The translations under genes and the position numbers were made by a program. Shown in pieces: positions 38,201 through 46,319 of a stretch of DNA of 64,000 nucleotides (the stretch's first letter is position 1; each line of letters starts with the position of its first letter). The stretch is from GYS-P2D sp964414425 (GTDB lineage: Bacteria; Bacteroidota; Bacteroidia; Chitinophagales; Saprospiraceae), in assembly GCA_964414425.1 (NCBI GenBank), contig CAYPWL010000012.1, positions 16,916 to 80,915 of the forward strand. Direction: 5' to 3'. The notes below the pieces were generated by a model. That model made no database searches, was not told the origin of the DNA, and was given only the letters and a program-made list of their open reading frames with translations.

Positions 38201-38917
38201 GATTTAGGTGTATTTCTAAGTTTTTCAATATTAACTCTTTACCATTGTTAGGAGTGATGATCATTCTCTCACGGAATATCAATTCAGCTTTGTATTTAAC
38301 TTGATAGTATTCAATCAGTTCCCCCTTACTGGTGTAAACGAGGAATCCTTTGTAATTCCCAGTATTTAACTCAAAAGATTTCAGACATGCGTATGATATT
38401 AAGATATCTGCCACATTTTTAAATTGCCCATTTGATCCATAATTCNNNNNNNNNNNNNNNNNNNNNNNNNNNNNNNNNNNNNNNNNNNNNNNNNNNNNNN
38501 NNNNNNNNNNNNNNNNNNNNNNNNNNNNNNNNNNNNNNNNNNNNNGTATGATATTAAGATATCTGCCACATTTTTAAATTGCCCATTTGATCCATAATTC
38601 CAAGGAGCAACTTCTACATTCTTTAGGACATAATAAGACTCATTTTCTTCTTCGAGTTTGATCAATCCTTGTATTTGCTCATTGTAAGTCAGCATGAAGT
38701 GATATCCTTGAGTATTGAGGAGTTGTTTCCAGTTGAACTTCCATTCAGAGCTGAGCTTTTTAAGGTCAGGCTTAGTGAACTCCTCGATCTGAGCTGTATA
38801 TGTCTTATCGCGCCTATCCTTAATGGACACCGTCATATTTGAATGTATCACAATATGACACATTATACAAGCTTCTATTGTAAATAATGATTCAAACAAG
38901 CGGGGGATTGCTTTCAT
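38190..38917 (-). CDS. GNAT-like acetyltransferase, candidate toxin (gap inside)
   Basis: When the artificial gap at 38446-38545 is collapsed this is one frame of about 190 residues. The second half (WNYGSNGQFKNVADILIS, then YACLKSF, YKGFLVYTSK, GELIEYYQVKYKAEL) follows the order of a GNAT acetyl-CoA-binding fold: the loop before the second helix, then the late beta-strands and a tyrosine-rich helix. The start may be the internal ATG at 38836 (MTVSIKDRRDKTY), since the first 27 residues look non-conserved. It lies directly upstream of an XRE protein and overlaps it by 11 bases, which is the layout of a toxin-antitoxin pair. Family assignment is moderate; no active-site residue can be confirmed. 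Confidence 0.55.
38446..38545. other. artificial 100-N assembly gap inside the GNAT-like gene
   Basis: One hundred N flanked by the same 55 bases on both sides (38391-38445 and 38546-38600). Removing 155 bases brings the two halves of the GNAT-like frame into register: NGQFKNVADILISY continues into ACLKSFELN. As with the other gap, this is a k=55 contig overlap and not missing sequence. Confidence 0.85.
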
Positions 38918-38987
38918 GCCCTTCCTTTATTCAATTATCACCTTATGACTATAACTAATTGCGCCACTGCTATATCTTGCACTTTCT

Positions 38988-40841
38988 ATGTCTACACCTA
39001 ATTATGAGACTCAGCAGAAGTATTATAGTGAGCGTACTGAGAAGTACAGTTCGCTTGCAGATGATTATAGAAGCACCTCCATACGATTAAGCTTTATGAG
39101 GTTGGCTATCTTGATAGGTATGATCGCAGGATTATATTTCCTCAAGGACTCGGCACTCTATATTGTCGTAGCATGGATCATAGCGGCGATTATATTCTTT
39201 TTGTTCGTCGTGGTTCGTCATCGTCGTAGTGATCGACTACAGCGAAAGGCAGAGATATTAAGAAATATAAATAGCAACGAAATGGCCATATTGAATGGCG
39301 ACCTTAACAGCTATGGCAATGGTGAGCAATACGAGGTTAAGCGTCACGCATATGCTCATGATCTCGATGTGCTTGGTGAGCGATCCCTGTACCACCAGAT
39401 CAATCGCACCAAGACCTATCACGGTGGTCGTCAGCTTGCGGAGTGGTTGATGCAACTGGATGATACAGATACCATGTCACAGCGACAGGACGCAGTCAGG
39501 GAGTTAGAGCAAGATATCGAATGGTGCCAAGAGTTAGCCTACCGATTATACGGCACCAAAGATGAAGTCAATACGGACCCTACCGTAGATATCAATGCAT
39601 TGCTATTGCAGGACCTTGCGTTTTTAAGCGGTCCGATACCGGCTTATGGCACAGTGTTCCTTCCTGTAGTTTGGGTAGTGCTTGCAGGAGCCTATTTCAT
39701 TTACCCAGATATCATCGGAAGTCTGGCACTATGGCTTGCTGGATTTAACTTATTGACGGGGATGTATTATGCTAAGCGAGTCAATGAGATCCAAACTAAC
39801 ATATCTGCGGCCCTTCGATCTCTCGGGCCTATAGATGAGGCGTTACATCACATCTTTAGCAGGGACTATCAGTCGATATACATTAACTCATTACTGGAAC
39901 CATTGCGATCCGCAGAGCAATCAAGTTCGGTGGCATCATTATCTAAACTTAAGAGAATTATTGACTTCTTGGATTATAGGCTCAATATGATCGTGGGCGT
40001 AATACTCAATATCCTGCTCCTCTGGGATCTGCGGGTGTTGAAGATGCTCGCCGATTGGAAGGCTGACTACAGTCATTCTATTGATGAGGTATTTGAATTA
40101 ATTGGTAGAGTAGAGGCGCTGATGAGCTTGTCCACTTGGGCACATCATCAGAATCAGTTTGATTATGGGACGGTAGATGAGAGTGGGACATTTAGGGTAG
40201 AAGCCCAAGGACTCCATCATCCACTACTTGTACATAAGCATAGTGTAGCTAATAGTATAACTATCGATGATACCGATAATATCACGATCATAACAGGAAG
40301 CAATATGGCCGGTAAGAGCACCTTCTTAAGGACTGTAGGATGTAATATGCTATTAACTTATGCTGGTACCAGAATTACTGGAGATGCTATTACAATCAGC
40401 CCCGTGGAATTACTGAGCTATATGAGGATCAAGGATGACCTGGAGGAAAGTACGAGCACATTCAAAGCTGAGCTCAATCGAGTCGCTATGATATTGGATC
40501 ATGTCGAAAGAGAGGGGGAGAGTATGGTACTCATCGATGAAATGCTGCGAGGTACCAACTCCGTTGATAAGCTTACGGGATCTATAGCGATTACTAAGAA
40601 GCTCTTGGAGTATCGTACACATGCTATGATAGCTACCCACGATATACAATTGGCTGAATTGGAGAGCGCTGAGCCTGAACACATTCAAAATTTCTTCTTT
40701 GATATAGCACTGCGAGATGGAGAATTGGATTTTGACTACAAGCTCAAAGAAGGTATCTGTAATACATTCAATGCGAGCTTTTTGCTTCGTCAATTAAATC
40801 TTGACGTGAGGGGGCATGATAGAGGCATACCTCCTACTTAG
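38988..40841 (+). CDS. membrane-anchored MutS-like ATPase
   Basis: A 617-residue protein with two N-terminal transmembrane helices (about residues 36-72), a second hydrophobic pair around 215-255, a helical clamp-like middle, and a MutS-type ATPase at the C-terminus. Walker A is ITGSNMAGKSTFL at about 435, Walker B MVLIDEMLRGTNS at about 512, followed by ATHDIQLAELE. It lacks the MutS mismatch-recognition domain and its Phe-x-Glu, so it is not the classic repair protein. Such MutS-related, membrane-bound proteins occur widely in Bacteroidota; role unknown. It is divergent from the GNAT/XRE pair. Confidence 0.85.
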   Translation: MSTPNYETQQKYYSERTEKYSSLADDYRSTSIRLSFMRLAILIGMIAGLYFLKDSALYIVVAWIIAAIIFFLFVVVRHRRSDRLQRKAEILRNINSNEMAILNGDLNSYGNGEQYEVKRHAYAHDLDVLGERSLYHQINRTKTYHGGRQLAEWLMQLDDTDTMSQRQDAVRELEQDIEWCQELAYRLYGTKDEVNTDPTVDINALLLQDLAFLSGPIPAYGTVFLPVVWVVLAGAYFIYPDIIGSLALWLAGFNLLTGMYYAKRVNEIQTNISAALRSLGPIDEALHHIFSRDYQSIYINSLLEPLRSAEQSSSVASLSKLKRIIDFLDYRLNMIVGVILNILLLWDLRVLKMLADWKADYSHSIDEVFELIGRVEALMSLSTWAHHQNQFDYGTVDESGTFRVEAQGLHHPLLVHKHSVANSITIDDTDNITIITGSNMAGKSTFLRTVGCNMLLTYAGTRITGDAITISPVELLSYMRIKDDLEESTSTFKAELNRVAMILDHVEREGESMVLIDEMLRGTNSVDKLTGSIAITKKLLEYRTHAMIATHDIQLAELESAEPEHIQNFFFDIALRDGELDFDYKLKEGICNTFNASFLLRQLNLDVRGHDRGIPPT

Positions 40842-40956
40842 TATCAGACTATGGATTACCATATGTCTTCGATACTTTTCGCCTCGCCTACTTAAACAAT
40901 TCCCAATTGGTGACGTTCTCTTTTCCTAGCATAATTTCTCGACGAGATAATTAGAG

Positions 40957-41247
40957 ATGAAGGGACTTTTGTTCTACACTTTCGTGGCTTTCTTTTTGTT
41001 TGAAATGACATTACCAATCTATGTGGATCTCGTAACTGATCTCAACATTGAACTCAACGAAGCTGAAAAAGAGTCAGAAAAAGAAAAGGAGTTAGAAGAG
41101 GATCACAAGAAAAGACGTACTTACGATTTGCTTCAAGGGATAACCTCTCTTTATAGTGTAGACTTTGTTAAGCAGTGTAAAATCGATCCATTTAGGATTT
41201 CTGAAAATGAGGTTTTTGAGTTAAATAGTCCTCCTCCCGAGCAATAG
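40957..41247 (+). CDS. small secreted or membrane protein with charged helix
   Basis: A 96-residue protein starting with a signal or anchor sequence (MKGLLFYTFVAFFLFEMTLPIYVDL), then a strongly charged Glu/Lys helix (NEAEKESEKEKELEEDHKKRR, about 35-55), and a polar tail. It stands 74 bases before the SulP transporter and may be an accessory subunit; this is guesswork from position. Confidence 0.55.
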   Translation: MKGLLFYTFVAFFLFEMTLPIYVDLVTDLNIELNEAEKESEKEKELEEDHKKRRTYDLLQGITSLYSVDFVKQCKIDPFRISENEVFELNSPPPEQ

Positions 41248-41270
41248 AAGCTCTACTAATCTATCTACGC

Positions 41271-41284
41271 ACGGATGCATCCGT
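41271..41284. promoter_or_regulatory. 14-bp perfect palindrome upstream of the SulP gene
   Basis: ACGGATGCATCCGT is a perfect 14-bp palindrome 38 bases before the SulP start. It could be a regulator binding site for the bicarbonate-uptake operon or a short hairpin ending the small upstream gene; it is followed by a moderately T/A-rich stretch (ATTTATTATTTC). Confidence 0.35.
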
Positions 41285-41321
41285 ATTTATTATTTCATTC
41301 TTTCATTCAAAATTTAGTTTC

Positions 41322-42920
41322 ATGGAGAGCAAGACTCCTTCTGGTATATTCGGCAGTTTAAAACAAGATTTTCCAGCCAGTATAATTGTTTTTTTAGTTG
41401 CTGTACCTCTTTGTTTGGGTATTGCGCTTGCATCTGGAGCACCATTGTTTTCAGGGATTATTGCGGGTATCGTTGGTGGTATCATAGTCGGTAGCTTGAG
41501 TGGTTCTCCATTGGGTGTTAGTGGTCCTGCTGCGGGGTTAGCAGTGATTGTTTTAACCGCTATCGATCAGTTAGGCGCCTTTGAGATATTCTTATTGGCT
41601 GTTGTGATCGGCGGCGTATTTCAAGTCATATTGGGCTTTTTACAAGCCGGGGTTATCGGTTATTATTTTCCGTCATCGGTGATCAATGGGATGCTTTCCG
41701 GTATTGGGATTATTATATTTCTCAAGCAGATCCCTCATGCCTTTGGGTACGACAAGGATTATGAAGGGAGTCTCGCCTTTAACAATCCAGACGGACAAAA
41801 TACATTTACAGAACTCGGCAATATGCTGAACTATATAAGTCCAGGTGCTATAATCATAACTGCATTGTCACTGGGGATCTTAATCCTTTGGGAACAAGGG
41901 TTCATGAAGAAGATCAAGGTATTCCAATTGGTGCAAGGACCCTTAGTAGTAGTAGCCTTAGGAATAATCTTGAACTTGGCGTTTAGAAATACCTCGTATG
42001 CGCTGAATACTGAACAGATTGTATCAATTCCCGTTGCTGGCAGCTTTATGGAGTTCGTAGGTCTATTTACTTTCCCAGACTTTAGCCATATCGGAAATCC
42101 TCAAGTATGGATCACCGGTATTACCATAGCGGTGGTGGCAAGTTTAGAGACATTGCTTTGCTTAGAAGCAACAGATAAACTTGATCCTCAGAAGAGAGTA
42201 TCACCAGCGAACTTGGAGCTTAAAGCGCAAGGAGTAGGCAACTTGGTTTCTGGACTTATCGGAGGCCTCCCTGTGACTCAAGTAATCGTACGTAGTTCAG
42301 TTAATATTCAGTCGGGTGGGCAGACTAAGATGTCAGCGATACTGCACGGTTTCATCCTTTTGTTTTGTGCGATGCTCATCCCTGCAGTCTTAAACTTGAT
42401 TCCATTGGCAAGTTTAGCGGCAATCCTATTCTTGGTAGGGTATAAGTTGGCTCGACCTTCTAAGTTTAAGAAGATGTTCAACTTAGGATGGAGTTCATTT
42501 ATTCCATTTATAGCAACGATTTTAGGTATCGTCTTTACTGATCTCTTGATAGGCATCGGTATAGGATTAGCCGTGGCTATTGTATACTTACTACACAACA
42601 ATTATAAGGTGCCATTCCATTTCGAATTAGAAGATCATACAAATCCTAATAGTGAGATTAGATTGGCATTGTCAGAAGAAGTTAGCTTCTTGAACAAAGC
42701 GAATATTCAGCGAGCACTTGCTACGATTCCAGATGGGTCTAAAGTGATCATAGACGCTTCAAAATCTATTCATATCGATCCTGATGTACTCGAGATCATT
42801 GAAGAGTTTGCTATACACGCCAAGACGGCGGATATACAACTCAAGGTCATCGATCCGCTCAATGAGGGAATGAAGATATCACCAACTAAGATGTTGGCTT
42901 CTCACCTTGAAGTAACTTAA
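41322..42920 (+). CDS. SulP-family anion transporter, probably bicarbonate
   Basis: A 532-residue inner-membrane transporter with about 11-12 transmembrane segments and a C-terminal STAS-like domain (about 440-525, VIIDASKSIHIDPDVLEIIEEF). The SulP signature is recognisable in GIALASGAPLFSGIIAGI and GVSGPAAGLAVIVL. It is followed after 37 bases by a beta-carbonic anhydrase, the same arrangement as bicarbonate-type SulP (BicA-like) loci, so bicarbonate is the likely substrate; sulfate cannot be excluded. Confidence 0.9.
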   Translation: MESKTPSGIFGSLKQDFPASIIVFLVAVPLCLGIALASGAPLFSGIIAGIVGGIIVGSLSGSPLGVSGPAAGLAVIVLTAIDQLGAFEIFLLAVVIGGVFQVILGFLQAGVIGYYFPSSVINGMLSGIGIIIFLKQIPHAFGYDKDYEGSLAFNNPDGQNTFTELGNMLNYISPGAIIITALSLGILILWEQGFMKKIKVFQLVQGPLVVVALGIILNLAFRNTSYALNTEQIVSIPVAGSFMEFVGLFTFPDFSHIGNPQVWITGITIAVVASLETLLCLEATDKLDPQKRVSPANLELKAQGVGNLVSGLIGGLPVTQVIVRSSVNIQSGGQTKMSAILHGFILLFCAMLIPAVLNLIPLASLAAILFLVGYKLARPSKFKKMFNLGWSSFIPFIATILGIVFTDLLIGIGIGLAVAIVYLLHNNYKVPFHFELEDHTNPNSEIRLALSEEVSFLNKANIQRALATIPDGSKVIIDASKSIHIDPDVLEIIEEFAIHAKTADIQLKVIDPLNEGMKISPTKMLASHLEVT

Positions 42921-42957
42921 ATTTTTAATAACAAGAATTACAAAACAAAACATAGAC

Positions 42958-43596
42958 ATGGAACTTATAGTCGGAATGACACAATCAAAAGCCTCTCAGG
43001 AGGCGATATCACCAGCAACAGCGGTAGAATTGCTTAAGGCGGGCAACAAGAGATTTATGGATAACAATCCTGCTAATCGTGATCTTCATTCACAAGTAGG
43101 TGATACAAGTACAGGACAGTATCCTTTTGCAAGCGTAGTAAGCTGTATTGACTCAAGAATCCCTACGGAGATCATTTTTGACCAAGGTATTGGAGACATT
43201 TTCAATGCACGTATTGCTGGTAACTTCGTGAATCCAGATATATTAGGAAGCTTAGAGTTTGCTTGTAAGTTAGCAGGGTCTAAGGTGATCGTAATCATGG
43301 GGCACACGTCTTGTGGAGCTGTTAAAGGTGCTTGTGATCATGCACAATTAGGTAACCTGACGCAGATGCTCGATAAGATCATGCCTGCAGTTGTAAACAC
43401 CACTACAGCAGAGGGAGAAGAGCGATCGTCTAAGAATATCGACTTCGTTAATCGTGTGTCTGAGGCTAATGTCAAGATGACCATCGAAAGGACCAAATCC
43501 GATAGTCCAGTACTTAAAGAGATGTTTGACGCTGGTGAGATAGATATCGTCGGAGCGATGTATGATGTCAAATCAGGTAAGGTGAGTTTCTTATAG
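42958..43596 (+). CDS. beta-class carbonic anhydrase
   Basis: A 212-residue cytoplasmic zinc enzyme that interconverts CO2 and bicarbonate. The zinc ligands are Cys63 and the Asp65-Arg67 dyad in SCIDSRIP, then His116 and Cys119 in MGHTSCGAVKGA. Length and motifs are normal for the beta class. Together with the upstream SulP transporter it forms a bicarbonate uptake and use unit; a strong terminator follows. Confidence 0.95.
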   Translation: MELIVGMTQSKASQEAISPATAVELLKAGNKRFMDNNPANRDLHSQVGDTSTGQYPFASVVSCIDSRIPTEIIFDQGIGDIFNARIAGNFVNPDILGSLEFACKLAGSKVIVIMGHTSCGAVKGACDHAQLGNLTQMLDKIMPAVVNTTTAEGEERSSKNIDFVNRVSEANVKMTIERTKSDSPVLKEMFDAGEIDIVGAMYDVKSGKVSFL

Positions 43597-43621
43597 ACTC
43601 AATTACCAATAGAATACGAAG

Positions 43622-43647
43622 GGGCTGCTTTTGGCAGCCCTTTTTTT
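43622..43647 (+). terminator. strong rho-independent terminator of the SulP/carbonic anhydrase operon
   Basis: GGGCTGC, five-base TTTTG loop, GCAGCCC, then seven T. It lies 26 bases after the carbonic anhydrase stop, with a clean GC stem. It is positioned between convergent genes. Confidence 0.9.
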
Positions 43648-43661
43648 GTGCTCGTTTCTTT

Positions 43662-44591
43662 TTATGAATTAAGTTGGGTCACGACCTCCCAATATTCATT
43701 CATCGTTTCATCAATGATATCGGATACAGATTTTACAGACTCAATACGGCCTGCGACTTGTCCTGTAAGTGCAATACTGGCGTTCATATCTCCACCGAAG
43801 TATAGATCAGTAACCCGACCAAATTCTTGTATTGGGTTGATCTTAAGCTCTTGCTCTAAGGCTGTCGTCTTTTCAGTGCGTAGTGCGCGCAAGGCTGGTC
43901 TACTGAATTGATTTAGTAAGACTGTAGACTGATCATTGGCATCGATAATGGCATTCTTCCAGTTGTCGTGGACAGGTGACTCTGCACTCGATACCATACG
44001 AGTACCCATCTGCACACCCTGTGCACCCAAGGCTATAGCAGCAGCCATACTGCGGCCGTCTATAATCCCGCCTGCGGCAATGACGGGTACGTCAACTTGT
44101 GAGGCAATCATCGGAATCAGTACCATGCTGGATACGCCTCTGGGATTTTTAAATCCACCACCTTCTATGCCCTCCACGATAAGGCCATCAACGCCACAGT
44201 CGATTGCCTTCATGGCAGCGTCATAACTGGGCACTACATGAAATACTGTTAAACCCGCATCCTTAAGAGGGCCTACGATTTTAGCAGGATTGCCGGCTGA
44301 GGTCGATACAAACTTAACTCCTTGATCTATCACAAACTGTGCTATCTGAGGATCTCTCACAAAAGCCAATGCGATATTTACGCCAAAGGGCTTATCAGTA
44401 AGCGTCTTCATCTTTTTAATCTCCTCCTTGATGACGTCAAGTTCTCCAGAGGAAGTCTCAATGATACCCAGACCGCCAGCATTTGAGACCGCTGAGGCTA
44501 ACTGAGATCTTGCGATCCAACCCATAGGCGCCTGTACAATCGGATAGTCTACTCCGAGGAGCGTGGTGAGAGAGTTTTGTAATGCTTTCAT
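43662..44591 (-). CDS. nitronate monooxygenase (2-nitropropane dioxygenase family)
   Basis: A 309-residue FMN-dependent TIM-barrel enzyme. It begins YPIVQAPMGWIA and SAVSNAGGLGIIE, the FMN-contacting segments, and continues with GVDGLIVEGIEGGGF, VIAAGGIIDGRSMAAAIALGAQGVQMGTR (phosphate site) and late acids. It oxidises alkyl nitronates such as propionate-3-nitronate, protecting the cell; some family members instead act as enoyl reductases. Single gene, with a 14-bp palindrome upstream. Confidence 0.88.
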   Translation of the reverse strand: MKALQNSLTTLLGVDYPIVQAPMGWIARSQLASAVSNAGGLGIIETSSGELDVIKEEIKKMKTLTDKPFGVNIALAFVRDPQIAQFVIDQGVKFVSTSAGNPAKIVGPLKDAGLTVFHVVPSYDAAMKAIDCGVDGLIVEGIEGGGFKNPRGVSSMVLIPMIASQVDVPVIAAGGIIDGRSMAAAIALGAQGVQMGTRMVSSAESPVHDNWKNAIIDANDQSTVLLNQFSRPALRALRTEKTTALEQELKINPIQEFGRVTDLYFGGDMNASIALTGQVAGRIESVKSVSDIIDETMNEYWEVVTQLNS

Positions 44592-44630
44592 ATCGTTGTA
44601 GTTCGATTTTAAATATAGGGGCTCAGCGAC

Positions 44631-44644
44631 TCATCACGTGATGA
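44631..44644. promoter_or_regulatory. 14-bp perfect palindrome upstream of nitronate monooxygenase
   Basis: TCATCACGTGATGA is a perfect palindrome centred about 46 bases upstream of the monooxygenase ATG and between it and the end of the MoxR operon. It looks like a dimeric regulator site. No U-run follows, so a terminator role is less likely. A TATATTTA sequence lies between it and the ATG and could be the -7 box. Confidence 0.4.
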
Positions 44645-44681
44645 ATAATTGACAATACTCCCACAATCTATAACCTCAGTG

Positions 44682-46319
44682 CTACTGATAAAGCCGCTCA
44701 TCTAACCATAACATACCCAATCCTGATATCAATAGGATTAGTCCGTATAGTGGGGGATAGGGCTCGCTGTATTTATACGAGTGAGATATCGCTGGCGAAA
44801 GCGTCATCTCTGATGCCATAGCAAGCTGACCTGCTCTAACTAAAGGCCACTCAACAGGATTGTGGGCATAAAATCGCAGTTGAAGGTCATCAAAGGTGAG
44901 GGTATTATAACCACTTTCTGGCCATAGAGTGAGCTGGCAGGTTTGCTCGATCAACGGATTTTCGAGAGGTAGTACCTCTATAGAGTCGTTTAGGAGAATA
45001 TCTCCTGTAATGACCTCTTCTGTGATAAGATATAGATTGGTCTTCTCCCCAGCCCAGATCCACTGTTCAGATAGAATTTTAGAGGTTGACTGATAACTGT
45101 TAAAGGCTACGCTGAGTATGCTACTCCAGATGTGGTCGTACTTGTCATCTTGATCTGCTAACACATGTTGATAGGTCTGATCACGACTGAGGATCAAACG
45201 TCGACCCAGACCGTAATCTTGATAGCGTCCTAATGTTGACGCTTGTAATCTGATGGTGCGCCATCCAGTACCGATGTTATATTGAGAGCTTGTGTTTGAT
45301 TCTTTACCCTCACTATAACCAATGATCGGTGGGTGACTGATATCGATGGCTTGTTGGTTGATCTCTGTAGGCATGATGATCAGCCCAAGTCCCCTAAAGG
45401 ATACTTGTCTATTAATTGTTTTTCGCTCCTGCGGGCTGAGCTGATTCCAGGTTGGGATATCGATCAATAGAAAGTCGAACTTCCGCAGCGTCTTTGATTG
45501 GATCGACTTGAGTTCGTCAAGTGAATTATTCACTGAGCTGATCCGATACCGACCTGTAGACACTGAGGTGCGCCAAAAGAATCCATTCCCTTCTTCGACC
45601 CAATAGTTCTTAAGAGCATTAATCTCGAAGCTTGGAAAACTCGTCAAGGCCATGAGTTGCCAGGGCTCATCAGACACTGCTTCAACCGCAATTGTATAGG
45701 ACAGGCTATCTCCAAGCTCATCATAAGCGACGATGTCATAGAGCTGGTGACCCGCAAATGCCGTTTTTGTTGATACGCTAAATTGACCATTTTCAACATT
45801 CGCATTGAGGTACTCCTCATTGAATTGATTTCGGATTCGAACCTCTCGAGTATTGGGGCTGACCTGCCCGGACAATAGCCATGGTTCCTTCTCGACAATT
45901 CGATTAGGAATGGCGATATCTATAATGCCCCAATTGGTACTGTCTGTATCAGTAGTAACATGAAACTGCTCGATACCAATCTCAAGATCTGCTATCGAAG
46001 CATGGTCTGGATCTAACTGGAGGGTATCGTAGAGCTCAGGTTGCAGTGACAGCAATTCATGTATAGAGTTATACCTATGTTCGTCTGTGATGAGTTCGGT
46101 TCCAACTTGGCCATTGAGCTTATCGATGCTCTTCGTTTGCACGGGCTTTAGGATTAGCAATGCAAGACCTAACAGGGCAATTAATAGAAAGACCAATCTA
46201 CGGAGTCTCCTGCCTAAAGAGAGTTGGGACTTCATCTGAAAGATGCCATAAATCAATAAGCATCCGATACTCAAGCATGCGACGACATAAAGCTCTGTAT
46301 GAGAGGTGAACAGACTCAT
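44682..46319 (-). CDS. membrane protein, last gene of the MoxR operon
   Basis: A 545-residue protein with two N-terminal transmembrane helices (about 11-28 and 40-60), a large periplasmic beta-rich domain and a C-terminal helix (LYGLILLISGLGMLWLDERL). The arrangement of N- and C-terminal helices around an extracytoplasmic domain resembles BatA/BatB-like proteins, but the von Willebrand MIDAS motif is missing. Start overlaps the preceding stop by 4 bases (ATGA). Function unknown; position suggests the same envelope complex as the other operon members. Confidence 0.7.
   Translation of the reverse strand: MSLFTSHTELYVVACLSIGCLLIYGIFQMKSQLSLGRRLRRLVFLLIALLGLALLILKPVQTKSIDKLNGQVGTELITDEHRYNSIHELLSLQPELYDTLQLDPDHASIADLEIGIEQFHVTTDTDSTNWGIIDIAIPNRIVEKEPWLLSGQVSPNTREVRIRNQFNEEYLNANVENGQFSVSTKTAFAGHQLYDIVAYDELGDSLSYTIAVEAVSDEPWQLMALTSFPSFEINALKNYWVEEGNGFFWRTSVSTGRYRISSVNNSLDELKSIQSKTLRKFDFLLIDIPTWNQLSPQERKTINRQVSFRGLGLIIMPTEINQQAIDISHPPIIGYSEGKESNTSSQYNIGTGWRTIRLQASTLGRYQDYGLGRRLILSRDQTYQHVLADQDDKYDHIWSSILSVAFNSYQSTSKILSEQWIWAGEKTNLYLITEEVITGDILLNDSIEVLPLENPLIEQTCQLTLWPESGYNTLTFDDLQLRFYAHNPVEWPLVRAGQLAMASEMTLSPAISHSYKYSEPYPPLYGLILLISGLGMLWLDERLYQ

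Noticed and set aside
45828..45848. Sequence GATTCGAACC resembling the T-arm of a tRNA
   Set aside because: It lies inside the well-supported 545-residue membrane protein gene, and no acceptor, D or anticodon arm can be folded around it.
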